Shown here: piece after piece, positions 44,467-55,400 of the stretch | Layout of the letters: every line of letters starts with the position of its first letter | How positions within the stretch are numbered: position 1 is the first letter of the stretch | NCBI GenBank assembly: GCA_013288325.1 | Contig: JABDCB010000001.1 | Location: 62,001 to 126,000, forward strand | Reading direction: 5' to 3' | Length of the DNA: 64,000 nt | Origin: Bacteroidota bacterium | Lineage (GTDB): Bacteria; Bacteroidota; Bacteroidia; Palsa-965 | Notes under the pieces: generated by a model | Told to the model about the DNA's origin: nothing | Databases searched by the model: none | What the model saw: only the letters and a program-made list of their open reading frames with translations | Translations under genes and position numbers: made by a program

Positions 44467-45015
44467 ATGACAGAAGCAGCACTAGAACAACTAAGATACC
44501 CTATAGGCCGTTTCCAGGTATCGGAAACATTCGGACCTTCTCAATATTCAGAGTGGAGTCAAACCATTATTGGTTTCCCTGTTAAACTGAAACAGGAAAT
44601 AGAAGGACTGAATGAAGATGAACTTCGTTACCACTATCGCCCGGGAGGATGGACCATTTTACAAGTAGTCCATCACCTGGCTGATAGCCACATGAATGCT
44701 TTGATTCGCTTCAAACTGGCATTGACGGAAGAAGAGCCGGTAATTAAACCGTATTTTGAAGATAGGGTTGCTCAATTAAGCGACAGCTTATTCTCTCCTC
44801 CTGAATCGTCTCTTCTTATTCTGGAAGGGGTACACCAGCGATGGGGGCAGCTGTTGGGAAGCATGACGACAGAAGATTTTCGCAGAACTTATTTTCACCC
44901 GGAGTATAAGAAATCATTCCGGTTGGATGTTGCACTGGCCCTGTATGCATGGCATTGCCAGCATCACCTGGCACATATTCGTCAGGCAAAACAAATGGAA
45001 AACAAATTTCAATAA
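44467..45015 (+). CDS. DinB/YfiT family metal-dependent hydrolase or thiol transferase (BstA-like)
   Basis: The start is the ATG at 44467 (MTEAALEQLRYPIGRFQ), directly after the AHSA1 stop; the longer frame to 44308 runs through the AHSA1 gene and is not used. The 182-residue protein has the three-His metal site of YfiT-like DinB proteins: VVHHLADSHMN (about 70-80) and WHCQHHLAHIRQ near the end. YRPGGWTILQ before the first His is typical of the family. Relatives include the bacillithiol S-transferase BstA, which detoxifies electrophiles; that function is inferred only. Confidence 0.88.
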   Translation: MTEAALEQLRYPIGRFQVSETFGPSQYSEWSQTIIGFPVKLKQEIEGLNEDELRYHYRPGGWTILQVVHHLADSHMNALIRFKLALTEEEPVIKPYFEDRVAQLSDSLFSPPESSLLILEGVHQRWGQLLGSMTTEDFRRTYFHPEYKKSFRLDVALALYAWHCQHHLAHIRQAKQMENKFQ

Positions 45016-45039
45016 ACGGAAAGCATCAGACTTGCAGTT

Positions 45040-45798
45040 TTATTTTTTACCAGCGTTATATAGCTTTTCAGCTTCATCCCAGTTTACAACCTTCCACCAG
45101 TCGTTCACATAATCCATCCGCAGGTTTTGATGTTTGAGATAGTAGGCGTGCTCCCAAACATCCAGGGCTAAAACCGGAATCCCTTTGCTCAAAGCAAATT
45201 GCATCAATGGATTATCCTGATTGGGAGTGGTTGAAATTTCCAGCTTGTAAACATCATTTACAATCAGCCAGCACCAACCTGATCCAAACACACCTTTTGC
45301 TTTGTCGTTAAATTTGGTTTTGAAGGCATCAAAGCTTCCGAAGGAATTTTTGATGTCTTCAGCCAGTTTGCCAGTAGGTTCTGCTGCCGGAGTAGCGGGG
45401 TCTTTGCTAAGCGGAGGTCTCATAATTTTCCAGAAAAAACTATGATTGAAGTGCCCTCCTCCGTTATTGCGGAGTGCTGTATTGCCTTCATGGATAGTGC
45501 GGCATAGTTCAGCGATATCTGTTGACGCTGTTTTTCCGCCTTCGATGGCCTTATTCAAATTGGTAACATAGGCCTGGTGATGTTTATCATGATGGATTTC
45601 CATTGTTTGTTTGTCAATGAATGGCTCCAGCGCATCATAGGCATAAGGCAAGGGGGGTAAAGTATACGCGTCAGCAGGTAATGTATTATTAGCGGCAGTA
45701 AGAGAACCGGGCAATGCAGAGAGAAGAAGCCCGCCTGCGCCGAGTACTGCACTTGTTTTTATAAACTGACGTCTTTCCATATTGTTTGAGTCGCTCAT
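45040..45798 (-). CDS. Fe/Mn superoxide dismutase with Tat-type signal
   Basis: A 252-residue SOD. After the twin-arginine leader ([20 protein letters not shown]) comes the SOD fold: [27 protein letters not shown] with the first metal His, [10 protein letters not shown] with the second, and [10 protein letters not shown] with Asp and the last His. Spacing is normal for Fe/Mn SODs; I do not assign the metal. An exported SOD is less usual than a cytosolic one and would protect the periplasm. A biotin-carrier gene ends upstream 17 bases away, on the same strand. Confidence 0.92.
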   Translation of the reverse strand: MSDSNNMERRQFIKTSAVLGAGGLLLSALPGSLTAANNTLPADAYTLPPLPYAYDALEPFIDKQTMEIHHDKHHQAYVTNLNKAIEGGKTASTDIAELCRTIHEGNTALRNNGGGHFNHSFFWKIMRPPLSKDPATPAAEPTGKLAEDIKNSFGSFDAFKTKFNDKAKGVFGSGWCWLIVNDVYKLEISTTPNQDNPLMQFALSKGIPVLALDVWEHAYYLKHQNLRMDYVNDWWKVVNWDEAEKLYNAGKK

Positions 45799-45814
45799 AG
45801 TCTATCTTTTAAGG

Positions 45815-46330
45815 TTATGAAAAATTAATTAGTACCTGATTTTTTTCTACAGCAACACCCTTTTTCACAATTACTTTTTTTATGGTTAGGTCCCCGGGTG
45901 ATTTTAAAATATTTTCCATTTTCATGGCTTCCAGAACAAGCAAAGGGTCTCCCTTTTTTACCGTTTGGCCTTCAGCTACCTCAATACGCAGCACTAATCC
46001 GGGCATTGGAGCCTTTAGATCATTTACTTTTTTGTTGTTAAGGTTATCCAATCCCAGATTATGAAGAAGCAGATCGTATTGGTCTTTTACCTGTAACGTA
46101 TATTTGTTGCCGTTTATACTTAATGTAACAGATTTGGTATCCGGATCCAGGCGAACAACTTCAATATTCCAGGATCTGTTGTCCTTCAAGACATGAAAAC
46201 TGCCGGCCTTCAGGGTTAGCAAATCCAGATCAAAAGGCAAATCATTTACTGTTCCGGAGAGAGGGCCATTGAATTTGATCCGTTGCGTTTTGCCTCCAGG
46301 AGTCAAAACATTAAATTCTGAAGAAGCCAT
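45815..46330 (-). CDS. Biotin/lipoyl carrier protein (BCCP-like)
   Basis: A 171-residue protein whose C-terminal domain has PMPGLVLRIEVAEGQTVKKG and the biotinylation site EAMKMEN (about residue 136-142), followed by a half-domain VKKGVAVEKNQVLINF. The N-terminal ~90 residues form a separate beta-rich module with KYTLQVKDQYDLLL, as in the carrier subunits of acyl-CoA or oxaloacetate-type carboxylases. No carboxylase or carboxyltransferase gene lies next to it in the window, so its complex partner is elsewhere. It is 17 bases upstream of the SOD gene. Confidence 0.9.
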   Translation of the reverse strand: MASSEFNVLTPGGKTQRIKFNGPLSGTVNDLPFDLDLLTLKAGSFHVLKDNRSWNIEVVRLDPDTKSVTLSINGNKYTLQVKDQYDLLLHNLGLDNLNNKKVNDLKAPMPGLVLRIEVAEGQTVKKGDPLLVLEAMKMENILKSPGDLTIKKVIVKKGVAVEKNQVLINFS

Positions 46331-46578
46331 ATTAATCAGTTTATTATTACCTATACGAAAGTACGAATTTTAATCTGCCTTCATTCACTAAAAAGGGCAA
46401 GAGAACGAGTGAATTTCATGGGATATGGTTAGCCAGTCATCCGGCGAATAGACCGCTTGTAAAACAGTCTTTGGTACTCCTCCTTTTTTTCTGATCTTTA
46501 GGCATATTTTATGTCAGTGTAATCTGTTAAAAAGAGCTGTCTCAAACTACCGGCAGCTCATAATCAATCTTCAAAACT

Positions 46579-49302
46579 GTGAAAAAAGTTCTACTCTCCC
46601 TGCTGGTATCTTCGTTCCTGTTTACTTCCTGTAAGGAATTCAAAGGTTCGGCCAAGAATAATAAGGATAATAAGACGGTAGCTGTTAACCTGGATACGGT
46701 AAAAGTCAAGCCCAAACTGCCGGAACCATTGGTTTACAGGGCTGCTGCAACACGCTATAATGATCTGGTTCATACCAAACTGGATGTTAGGTTCGACTAT
46801 GAAAAATGTTATCTGTTTGGGAAGGCAACGATTACTGCCCATCCTCATTTTTACCCTCAAACGACCCTTATTTTGGATGCCAGAGGGATGGAACTGCAGG
46901 AAGTATCACTGATAGAAGCAGGTAGCCACAAAAAACTGGAGTATTCCTATGCCAATGATGTGATCACCATACAGTTAGACAAAGAATACAAAAAAGATCA
47001 AAATTTCACGGTTTTCATTGAATATGTCGCCAAACCGAATGAGGTAAAAACAGGTGGTAGCTCTGCCATCAGCTCTGATAAAGGATTATACTTTATTAAC
47101 CCCCTTGGAAAGGATAAAACAAAACCAATTCAGATCTGGACACAGGGAGAAACACAGAGCAATTCAGTTTGGTTTCCTACAATTGATAGAACCGATCAGC
47201 GCCAGACAGATGAAATTTTTATGACGGTACCCAAAAAGTATGTTACCCTCTCCAATGGTGACCTTATTTCGTCTACAGAAAATGCAGACGGAACAAGAAC
47301 CGATTATTGGAATATGAAACTGCCTCATGCTCCATACCTCGTAATGATGGCTGTAGGTGATTTTTCTATTGTAAAGGATAAATGGAGAGACCGGGAGGTA
47401 AATTATTATGTGGAACCCGAATTTGCTAAATATGCCAAATCTATTTTTGGGAATACTCCTGAGATGATAGAATTTTTTTCAAAAAAACTGGGAGTAGATT
47501 ATGCCTGGCCAAAATATTCACAGATTGTTGTCAGGGATTATGTATCAGGTGCAATGGAAAATACGAGTGCAACTCTGCATGGAGAATTTCTGCAGCAAAC
47601 AGACAGGGAGCTCCTGGATCATGATAATGAGGTGGTAGTTTCTCATGAATTGTTCCACCAATGGTTTGGAGACCTTGTTACCTGCGAATCCTGGTCTAAC
47701 CTGCCCCTGAACGAAAGCTTTGCTACATACGGCGAGTATCTGTGGGAAGAATACAAGAGAGGACGCGATGCTGCTGACATGCATGGATATATGAATAACT
47801 CCGTATACCTGAGGGAGTCAAAAAACGGGAAAGATGTTAACCTGATCCGGTTTCAATACGATGACAAAGAAGATATGTTTGATGCTCATTCGTATCAAAA
47901 AGGCGGTGCTGTATTGCATATGTTACGGAAGTATGTGGGAGATGACGCATTTTTCGCATCTCTTAAATACTATTTGGAGACAAATAAATTTACCCCGGTG
48001 GAAATCCACCAATTGCGACTTGCTTTTGAACATGTTACCGGTGAAGATCTGAACTGGTTTTTTAATCAATGGTTTTTAAGCCCTGGTCATCCTGATTTGA
48101 GTATCAAATATGCGTATGATCCGGCAGCAAAAAAAGAAACAGTAAGTATTGCCCAAACGCAGGACTTTACACGTTTCTCTCTTTTTCGTATTCCAATGTA
48201 TGTAGATATTTATGCCGGCGGAAAAATAATTCGTAAGAATATTAATATTACAAAAGCAGAAGAGGATTTCACATTCGATAGTGATGTACAGCCAGATTTG
48301 GTAAATGTGGATGCTGAAAAAATGCTGCTCTGTACCAAAAAAGATAATCATTCGGTAGATGAATGGGTGTATATGTATAATCACGCTCCTTTATATCTCG
48401 ACCGGTTGGAAGCACTTCAGGCATTATCAAAAAACAGTACCGTTGCCGGAGCAAAGGAAACATTGCAGAAGGCCATGGATGATAAGTTTTGGAAGCTTAG
48501 AGAAACTGCTATGAGGAGCCTGGATGGTAAGATGAACAATGATCCCGTGCTGGAGCAAAAACTGATAGCGATTGCAGGGAATGATGAGAAGGCAGAAGTG
48601 AGGGCTTATGCTTTGGAAAGTTTATCAAGGAATTTCGGGAAAGATGAAAAACTATTGCCGATATATAAAAACAGTATGAATGATAAATCCTATGCAGTAA
48701 TAGGGGAAGGGTTAAATGGGATACTAAAACAGAACCCGGCAATGGGTCTGGAGGCGGCTAAAGCCTTTAAAGATGAAACAAGCACCTATATTCTTTCCCC
48801 ACTGTGTTCCATTTATGCCAATTATGGATCTGATGGAGACTTTGCATTTTTTCAACACGTTGCTCCTCTATACAGGAGTTGGGATCAGACAGCCTTTCTG
48901 GGTAGCCTGGGTTCGTTCCTCAAAGACAGATGTAAAGATGAAACAGTGGTGCAGGGCATCCCTCTACTGGTTGACATGACCCGCAATGCATCCAATAAAT
49001 ATGTAAAATATTATGGTTTCAGTGCGTTGAATGGGCTGCTTAATCATTATCAGGATTTGCAGGATAAGACGCAGCATAAAATAGACGAGTTAAAAGCAGC
49101 CACTGCTTCGGGTACAGATCCTAAGTCGAAAGATGGCGCAGCACGGAAAAAAGGAGAAGATGCTGTTGCTGATGATGCAATGAAGTCCAAAAACATCAAC
49201 GATCAAAAGATGCTGGAAGATAAGCTGTCATCATACAAAGAAATGACACGTCTTATTAATGATGGTATTGCCACCGTAAAGAAGCACGACGATTCGGAAT
49301 AA
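46579..49302 (+). CDS. M1 family aminopeptidase, lipoprotein
   Basis: A 907-residue M1 peptidase starting at GTG (46579). The lipobox FLFTSC makes Cys18 or so the lipidated residue, so it is membrane-anchored. The exopeptidase motif is SGAMENTSA, and the zinc site is HELFH (356-360) with the third ligand Glu379 in NESFA, exactly the HExxH-x18-E spacing. The C-terminal ~330 residues are HEAT-like helical repeats, then a Lys-rich tail. It would trim amino-terminal residues from peptides in the periplasm. It converges on aat with one base between. Confidence 0.92.
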   Translation: MKKVLLSLLVSSFLFTSCKEFKGSAKNNKDNKTVAVNLDTVKVKPKLPEPLVYRAAATRYNDLVHTKLDVRFDYEKCYLFGKATITAHPHFYPQTTLILDARGMELQEVSLIEAGSHKKLEYSYANDVITIQLDKEYKKDQNFTVFIEYVAKPNEVKTGGSSAISSDKGLYFINPLGKDKTKPIQIWTQGETQSNSVWFPTIDRTDQRQTDEIFMTVPKKYVTLSNGDLISSTENADGTRTDYWNMKLPHAPYLVMMAVGDFSIVKDKWRDREVNYYVEPEFAKYAKSIFGNTPEMIEFFSKKLGVDYAWPKYSQIVVRDYVSGAMENTSATLHGEFLQQTDRELLDHDNEVVVSHELFHQWFGDLVTCESWSNLPLNESFATYGEYLWEEYKRGRDAADMHGYMNNSVYLRESKNGKDVNLIRFQYDDKEDMFDAHSYQKGGAVLHMLRKYVGDDAFFASLKYYLETNKFTPVEIHQLRLAFEHVTGEDLNWFFNQWFLSPGHPDLSIKYAYDPAAKKETVSIAQTQDFTRFSLFRIPMYVDIYAGGKIIRKNINITKAEEDFTFDSDVQPDLVNVDAEKMLLCTKKDNHSVDEWVYMYNHAPLYLDRLEALQALSKNSTVAGAKETLQKAMDDKFWKLRETAMRSLDGKMNNDPVLEQKLIAIAGNDEKAEVRAYALESLSRNFGKDEKLLPIYKNSMNDKSYAVIGEGLNGILKQNPAMGLEAAKAFKDETSTYILSPLCSIYANYGSDGDFAFFQHVAPLYRSWDQTAFLGSLGSFLKDRCKDETVVQGIPLLVDMTRNASNKYVKYYGFSALNGLLNHYQDLQDKTQHKIDELKAATASGTDPKSKDGAARKKGEDAVADDAMKSKNINDQKMLEDKLSSYKEMTRLINDGIATVKKHDDSE

Positions 49303-49303
49303 A

Positions 49304-49942
49304 TCAACCGGACCACTGATTAAGGTAATCAAGATATTGGCGTTGAGAGATCATCTCAGCGCCAAGACTTTCAAGATGGGCGGTGTGTACCTGGCAGTCT
49401 ATGAGTAGAAAGTGGTGCTGAGTCACAAGATGTATAAAAGCTGCTTTTGATGCATTGGGCACCAGACTGAACATACTTTCACCGCAAAACACTTTTCCAC
49501 AGACGATCCCATACAACCCGCCGGCAAGTTCTCCATCTTTCCATGATTCTATAGAGATAGCATGCCCCATATGATTTAGCTCCCGGTATGCTTTATTCAT
49601 TGCCCCGGTTATCCATGTTCCTTTCTGATTTTTTCTGCGAACCTCTGCGCAGGCAGTTATTACTTTATCAAAAGCCTTATTGATTGTTATTTCAAACATA
49701 TTCCGATCAATTATTTTTTGCATCGACGAAGAGACCTTCAGTTTTTCAGGAAAAAGGACAAAACGCTGATGTGGGGAGTACCAAAGGAGGGGCTGCCCTT
49801 TTTCAGGCCAGGGAAAAATACCATTTTGATAAGCAAGCAACAGTCTTTCCGGTTTTAGATCCCCGCCTATGGCAAGCAATCCATCTTCTTCAGCAAGGGA
49901 AGGATCGGGAAAGATAAGGTCATCGCTAAGACGGAAAAACAT
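49304..49942 (-). CDS. aat: Leucyl/phenylalanyl-tRNA-protein transferase
   Basis: A 212-residue Aat enzyme. Family blocks are FPDPSLAEEDGLLAIGGDL, FPWPEKGQPLLWYSPHQRFVL, TWITGAMNKAYRELNHMGHA, SIESWKDGELAGGLYGI, GKVFCGESMFS and NASKAAFIHLV, in order. It attaches Leu or Phe to N-terminal Arg or Lys, marking proteins for the ClpS/ClpAP N-end-rule pathway. It is the last gene of the marC-rnhA-aat operon and its ATG directly follows the rnhA stop. Confidence 0.95.
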   Translation of the reverse strand: MFFRLSDDLIFPDPSLAEEDGLLAIGGDLKPERLLLAYQNGIFPWPEKGQPLLWYSPHQRFVLFPEKLKVSSSMQKIIDRNMFEITINKAFDKVITACAEVRRKNQKGTWITGAMNKAYRELNHMGHAISIESWKDGELAGGLYGIVCGKVFCGESMFSLVPNASKAAFIHLVTQHHFLLIDCQVHTAHLESLGAEMISQRQYLDYLNQWSG

Positions 49943-50395
49943 CTAATTGGCGTTTTCATAGCCGCTGTCAATGTGAAGACCTGTGCCGTGGGAAGCGGCA
50001 ACCGCTAATTCATCACATCTGTTGTTTTCTACATTGCTGGCATGTCCTTTAACCCAGTGGAATTTTATTTTATGTTTAGGATATACACGGAGAAAGCGTT
50101 GCCAGAGATCAGCATTTTTTTTTCCGGCGAAATATTTTTTCTCCCAATTAAAAACCCAACCTTTTTCTACAGAATCAACTACATACTTACTGTCGGAATA
50201 GATGGTAACAATGCTTCCAGGTTTTTTGAGGGTTTCAAGAGCCACAATCACACTGAGTAGTTCCATGCGATTGTTAGTCGTCATCCGAAACCCTTCTGAA
50301 AGTTCTTTTCGATGTACTCCGGCCAACATCACTACTCCAAATCCGCCTGGGCCAGGATTGCCTCTTGCAGCTCCATCTGTATAAATTGAAATCAT
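49943..50395 (-). CDS. rnhA: Ribonuclease HI
   Basis: A 150-residue type 1 RNase H. The catalytic carboxylates are Asp7 in YTDGAARGNPGPGG, Glu45 in NNRMELLSVI, Asp69-ish in YSDSKYVV and Asp near 128 in NRCDELA; HWVKGHAS supplies the conserved His. No N-terminal hybrid-binding domain is present. It degrades RNA in RNA-DNA hybrids such as primers and R-loops. It overlaps the marC stop by four bases (ATGA) and abuts aat, so translation of the three is coupled. Confidence 0.95.
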   Translation of the reverse strand: MISIYTDGAARGNPGPGGFGVVMLAGVHRKELSEGFRMTTNNRMELLSVIVALETLKKPGSIVTIYSDSKYVVDSVEKGWVFNWEKKYFAGKKNADLWQRFLRVYPKHKIKFHWVKGHASNVENNRCDELAVAASHGTGLHIDSGYENAN

Positions 50396-50970
50396 TTGGG
50401 AAGGGTTATGCCCGCATTCGTAGTAAATAGCTTCACTGCAATGGCCAGCAGGATGATTCCAAAAACTTTCCGTATAATATTAATCCCTCCGGGGCCTAAC
50501 AATGTTTCCAACCGGTAGATATTTTTTAGGACGATGTAGACAAAAACAAGGTTGATCAGGATAGCTACAATAATGCTTTCCATTCTGTATTCAGCACGCA
50601 TGGAAAGCAGGGTGGTGAGTGTCCCGGTTCCGGCAATAAGTGGGAATGCAATAGGAACGATAGATGCGGTGGCGGCACTGTCATCTTTATAGAATCGCAT
50701 GCCAAGGATCATTTCAAGAGCCAGAAAGAATATGATTAGCGAACCGGCAATGGCAAAAGAATGAACATCAATACCAATGAGATGGAGCATGTTTTCGCCC
50801 AGAAACATAAAAGCAATCATGATACCACCCGAAACGAGGGTCACCTTTCCGGAATCGATGCTTCCTACCTTCTGTTTCAGATCAAGCAATACTGGTAAGG
50901 AGCCGACAACATCCACCACGGCAAAGAGAACCATAGTGGCCGTTAATATTTCATGCAGGTCAAAAACCAT
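50392..50970 (-). CDS. MarC family integral membrane protein
   Basis: The start is the ATG at 50970 (MVFDLHEILTATMVLFAVVD); a GTG at 51030 would add a 20-residue unneeded leader. The ~192-residue protein has six hydrophobic helices, with the family features VVDVVGSLPVLLDL early, FLFLGENMLHLIGI-like text, and the highly conserved IVPIAFPLIAGTGTLTTLL. MarC proteins are polytopic inner-membrane proteins of unknown transport function, no longer thought to act in multiple antibiotic resistance. First gene of the operon with rnhA and aat. Confidence 0.9.
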   Translation of the reverse strand: MVFDLHEILTATMVLFAVVDVVGSLPVLLDLKQKVGSIDSGKVTLVSGGIMIAFMFLGENMLHLIGIDVHSFAIAGSLIIFFLALEMILGMRFYKDDSAATASIVPIAFPLIAGTGTLTTLLSMRAEYRMESIIVAILINLVFVYIVLKNIYRLETLLGPGGINIIRKVFGIILLAIAVKLFTTNAGITLPK

Positions 50971-51136
50971 AACAGCGTCTGTTGTGGCAAAAATACAAAG
51001 AATTACTAATCGTTTTCGATAGGAAAACACTTGAATTTTAACCTATATTATATATCTTTCGCCTGATTTCATGAAATTTTCTCCGGATAAAAATTTTCAG
51101 CAGGCTTCAAAAGCAACAAACCTCCTTTTTGTTTGC

Positions 51137-52414
51137 ATGAAAAGGCGTGTACTATTACTATTCATTCTCTCCCTGAGCTTTTTATCTATTCTTAGTGCAC
51201 AAGGGGATATGCGTTTTTTCGGAACGGCAACAAAAGACAGTCATCCTTTAGCCGGAGCAACGGTTAAGGTTACCTGTGACGGTCACGATTATAAAACCAT
51301 TACCACAGGGAAAAACGGAAAATTCAAATTCGATTTTGACCTGGCTCATCAGTATAAGATAAGTTTTTCGGCTCCGGGGTGTATTGATATGTTCATGTTG
51401 TTGGATCTTCGGGTTCCGCAAGAAAAAATGGGCATCTTCCCGGATTATGCTACTGAAATTCCATTTTTCGAACCTAGCAGCAAGGCCGTACGGGTTGGCA
51501 AATACAAGGATCAGGCATTTGCAAAGGTTATTTTTGACGGGAAGGAAGGTTTCAAGGACGATCCCAATTACAAATTTACCGAGGACGTGGTTATTGACCA
51601 GGGCGAGGAGCTTCGTAAACAGGCCGCTATAGCAGCGGCTGCGGAAGAGCAGAAAGCGAAAGAGGCAGCAGATAAAAAGGCCAAGGAAGATGCATTGGCT
51701 GAAGAAGCCCGCAAAGCAAAAGAAGCAGCCGAGCAAAAAGCGCTGGAAGAAGCTGTATCAAAAGCCAAGGATGATGATAGCCGTAAGAAAGCAGAAGAGG
51801 CTTTGAAAGCCAAACAGGAAGAAACGATGGAGTCGGACGCTCAGCGTCTGGAAAAAGAAAAGCAGGAAAAGGTAGCCCTTGAAAAAAAGAATAAAGGCAT
51901 TAAGACACAATATGAAAATGACTTGCTGAAAATGGTTGCTGAAAGTGAGAAAAAGGCAAACCTGCAAAAGTATAACAGCATGAAAAGCGAGGCTGAATCC
52001 AGATCCGTTATTCAAAGTATGCGCAGAGATGCAGAATTAAAAGCTAATGCTGAACTGCTACGTCAGCAACAAAAAGAAAAGGCAGCAAAGACACTGGTGA
52101 ATCAGCAAATGAAAATGAACCAGATGAAAAAGCTGGTGGAGGCGGCAGCGCTTACCGAAAGGACCATAAAAATTTCAACGGAGCCGGCAAAAGACCCGGC
52201 TACCTATTCGCATGTTTCGGAGCCCAATGTAGTGGTTGCAGTAACGGAAGGCGTGTTGTCCGATATACGTAATACCATCATTACGGATGGCGCATTTCAT
52301 GTGAATTACAAAGAAGAAAAGTATTTCTGGGGTAGTACCTACTATTATAAAGACAATAAAGAGATAGACGAAACTACGTATCATACAGAACTCAAAAAAT
52401 ATGTTCACAAATAG
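51137..52414 (+). CDS. Exported coiled-coil protein with carboxypeptidase-regulatory-like domain
   Basis: The start is the ATG at 51137, which opens a signal peptide (MKRRVLLLFILSLSFLSILSAQ); the frame upstream to 51071 is not needed. Residues ~24-90 are a CarboxypepD_reg-like beta-sandwich (GTATKDSHPLAGATVKV). About 170-340 is a long Ala/Lys/Glu coiled coil. The C-terminal ~80 residues (EKYFWGSTYYYKDNKE) are aromatic and globular. It overlaps the SpoIIE sensor gene by 14 bases, so the two are coupled and likely act together in envelope sensing. I know no named family for it. Confidence 0.8.
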   Translation: MKRRVLLLFILSLSFLSILSAQGDMRFFGTATKDSHPLAGATVKVTCDGHDYKTITTGKNGKFKFDFDLAHQYKISFSAPGCIDMFMLLDLRVPQEKMGIFPDYATEIPFFEPSSKAVRVGKYKDQAFAKVIFDGKEGFKDDPNYKFTEDVVIDQGEELRKQAAIAAAAEEQKAKEAADKKAKEDALAEEARKAKEAAEQKALEEAVSKAKDDDSRKKAEEALKAKQEETMESDAQRLEKEKQEKVALEKKNKGIKTQYENDLLKMVAESEKKANLQKYNSMKSEAESRSVIQSMRRDAELKANAELLRQQQKEKAAKTLVNQQMKMNQMKKLVEAAALTERTIKISTEPAKDPATYSHVSEPNVVVAVTEGVLSDIRNTIITDGAFHVNYKEEKYFWGSTYYYKDNKEIDETTYHTELKKYVHK

Positions 52415-55400
52415 CCTTCATCGGACAAAGCCCGGCCTGCTGCTCCTGTTTTTGCTGTCGCTTTGTATGTCTGTCATCGGGCAGACCACCAGCTTCATTA
52501 ATTATGGGGTAGAGCAGGGTATTTCACAGTCTCAGGTTCAGACCCTGACACAAGACAATGAAGGAAATCTTTGGATAGGAACCCTTGCCGGACTCACAAA
52601 ATACAATGGACATAATTTTACCACCTACTCCAAGAAAAATGGAATGGCAGAGGATTGGGTAACATCTTGTTATAAGGATCAGTACGGAGATTTGTGGTTT
52701 GGACACTGGGCTGGAGGAGTAACAAGATACAGCAGTAAGAACAAGAATTTTGAAGATATGCATCTGGAGGAATATACCCGTTTTAAAACGGTTACCTCCA
52801 TTATGGAAGATGCAAAAGGATATTTCTGGATCGGTACCGAAGGTTCAGGCGTATTTATTTACGACCCGGTAAAAAACAAAATGTTTGCCCTCTCCAAAAA
52901 GGATGGGTTAGTGAGCGACAATATTTACAGAGTAGTTACCGATCATCTGGGAAATATCTGGATAGCCACAGATATGGGAATTACGATTTATGACCCTCAT
53001 CTGGATATCAGCTCTAAAACATCTTTTAGTTTATTGAATAGCCAGAATGGACTTATCAGTGATAAAATAACGGCGCTGGCAGTAGTGAATACAAACGAAA
53101 TGTGGATAGGTACAGCTGATGCCGGTGCCATGATGATTCCTGTTCCAGATAACTTTTCGCAAAAAAAGCCAGCTGAAAACCTGGGGGCTCATGCTGTGGT
53201 GTTTAACATGAGTAAGGGTTTGAAATCGAATTTTGTGAATGTTGTTTATGAAGATAATCTGCATAATGTGTGGATCGGAACAACATCCGGTGGCGCTACA
53301 AAGCTAATTCCTTTCAAGAGCAATAACCGAAATGAATCGCTTTCCAAGGCAATTATTAAAAGCTATAGCACCAAACAAGGACTTAATTATTTCAATGTTA
53401 ATTCCATTTACCAGGACAGGGAAAACAATGTATGGATCGGTACCGATTTGGGGCTTAACCAGTACCGTGGTGACCGTTTTATATTATTGGATCAGGCAGA
53501 TGGTATTTCGAATAATATCGTCTGGTCTACATTATGTGATCACGAGGGTAATTTATGGCTTGGAACCAATGACGGTCTTACCAAAGTTGTATTTGAGACA
53601 GATCCTGTAAATAATGAAGAAAAATTTAACATAAAAACGTATACAACAAGTGATGGGTTAAGCAGCAACGTAATTCTTTCCAGTTTTGAAGATAGCCAGG
53701 GAAATATATGGTTCGGAACTGGCTTTGGAGGTGTATGTATGTTGGAAAAGGGGAAAGGAAAATTTAAAACCCTGAATACGGGTAATGGGCTGGCGAGCGA
53801 TGTAGTATATGCTATCAATGAAGATAGTAAAGGGAATCTTTGGTTCGGAACGAAGGAAGGCGTTTCCAAATATGAAGTAGATTCTAAGTCATTCCGAAAT
53901 TTTACTACTGCCGATGGTCTTGGAGGCGATTATGTTTACCGTATTTTCAGAGATGGCAAAGGGAATCTTTGGTTTGGTGCACTTGGTGGAAATCTGAGTG
54001 TATATGATGGAGCCAGTTTTATGAAGTTTGATGAAACCAATGGAATAGATAAACGTTTTATTCTGGCCATAAGCGAAGATAAGGATCACAATATATGGTT
54101 TGGATCATACGGGGGCGGGCTTTTCCGTTATGATGGAAAGAAATTTCAAAATTACACAACCAAGGATGGAATGATGACGGATTCTCCTTACTCTATTATT
54201 GCGGATAATGAGAATAATCTTTGGATAGGACATAACCGGGGTATTGATAAATATCTTCCTGCCAGCAACCAGTTTATACACTATGGGCGCAGTGAAGGGT
54301 TTCTTGGTGTGGAGGCTAATCCCAATGCAACATGTAAAGACAAAAAAGGGAATATCTGGTTCGGTACCATTATGGGTGTCGTTCGTTTTAGTCCATCAGA
54401 AGATAAACCCAATACGATCCCACCTAAAGTGTTTATTACGGGGATCAAGATTTTTATGAAGGATGCAGAATTTCCTGTGAACAGTAAATTTTCATATAGC
54501 CAGAATCACCTCACTTTTGTTTTTAACGGAATCAGTCTTACCAACCCTGAAAAAGTCCTGTACCAATATAAATTAGAAGGATTTGATAAAGACTGGTCGC
54601 CTGTGGCCCAGAATGTAAATGAAGCAGCTTATTCGAATGTGCCACCTGGAACATATAAGTTTCTTGTCAGAGCATCCAATAATGATGGAGTATTAAGTGA
54701 AGTCCCTGCCTCCTATAGCTTTACTGTAAGGCCTCCTTTCTGGCAAACACTTACTTTCTATATAGCTGTAGTTCTCTTTGCTATTTTCGGAATCTATCTT
54801 TTTGATAAAATTCGTACCCGTAATCTGAAAGCAGCTAAAAAACGACTCGAATCCATGGTGGTGGAGCGGACTCTTGAACTGGCTGTTAAGAATAACGAAC
54901 TCGCAGAAAAAAACAAGGATATCACGGATAGTATTCGCTATGCACAGCGAATACAGGAAACACTGATGCCTTCTATTGGCGACATAAGGAAAGGATTGTC
55001 AGACTCATTCATTCTTTATAAGCCAAAGGATATTGTAAGTGGAGACTTTGTTTTTTACAGAGAGTTCAAGAAAGGAAACGATCAGATTATTCAGATTGCA
55101 GCGATTGATTGTACCGGTCATGGTGTACCTGGTGCATTTATGAGTATTGTAGCGCATAATATGCTGGAGTGGGCAGTGGATGTTAATCCAATGAGCTCGC
55201 CGGCTGAGATCCTGGACAGGCTTAACAAAGGCATGAGTGAGCGTATGATGCACAGTGTCCAGGAATACAGAATCAAAGATGGAATGGATATTGCATTCTG
55301 TTCGTTCAATAAAACAAAAATGATTCTGGAATATGCTGGAGCATATAACCCGGTTTATCTTATCAGAAATAAAGTGATATCGGAATTTAAGGCTGACAAG

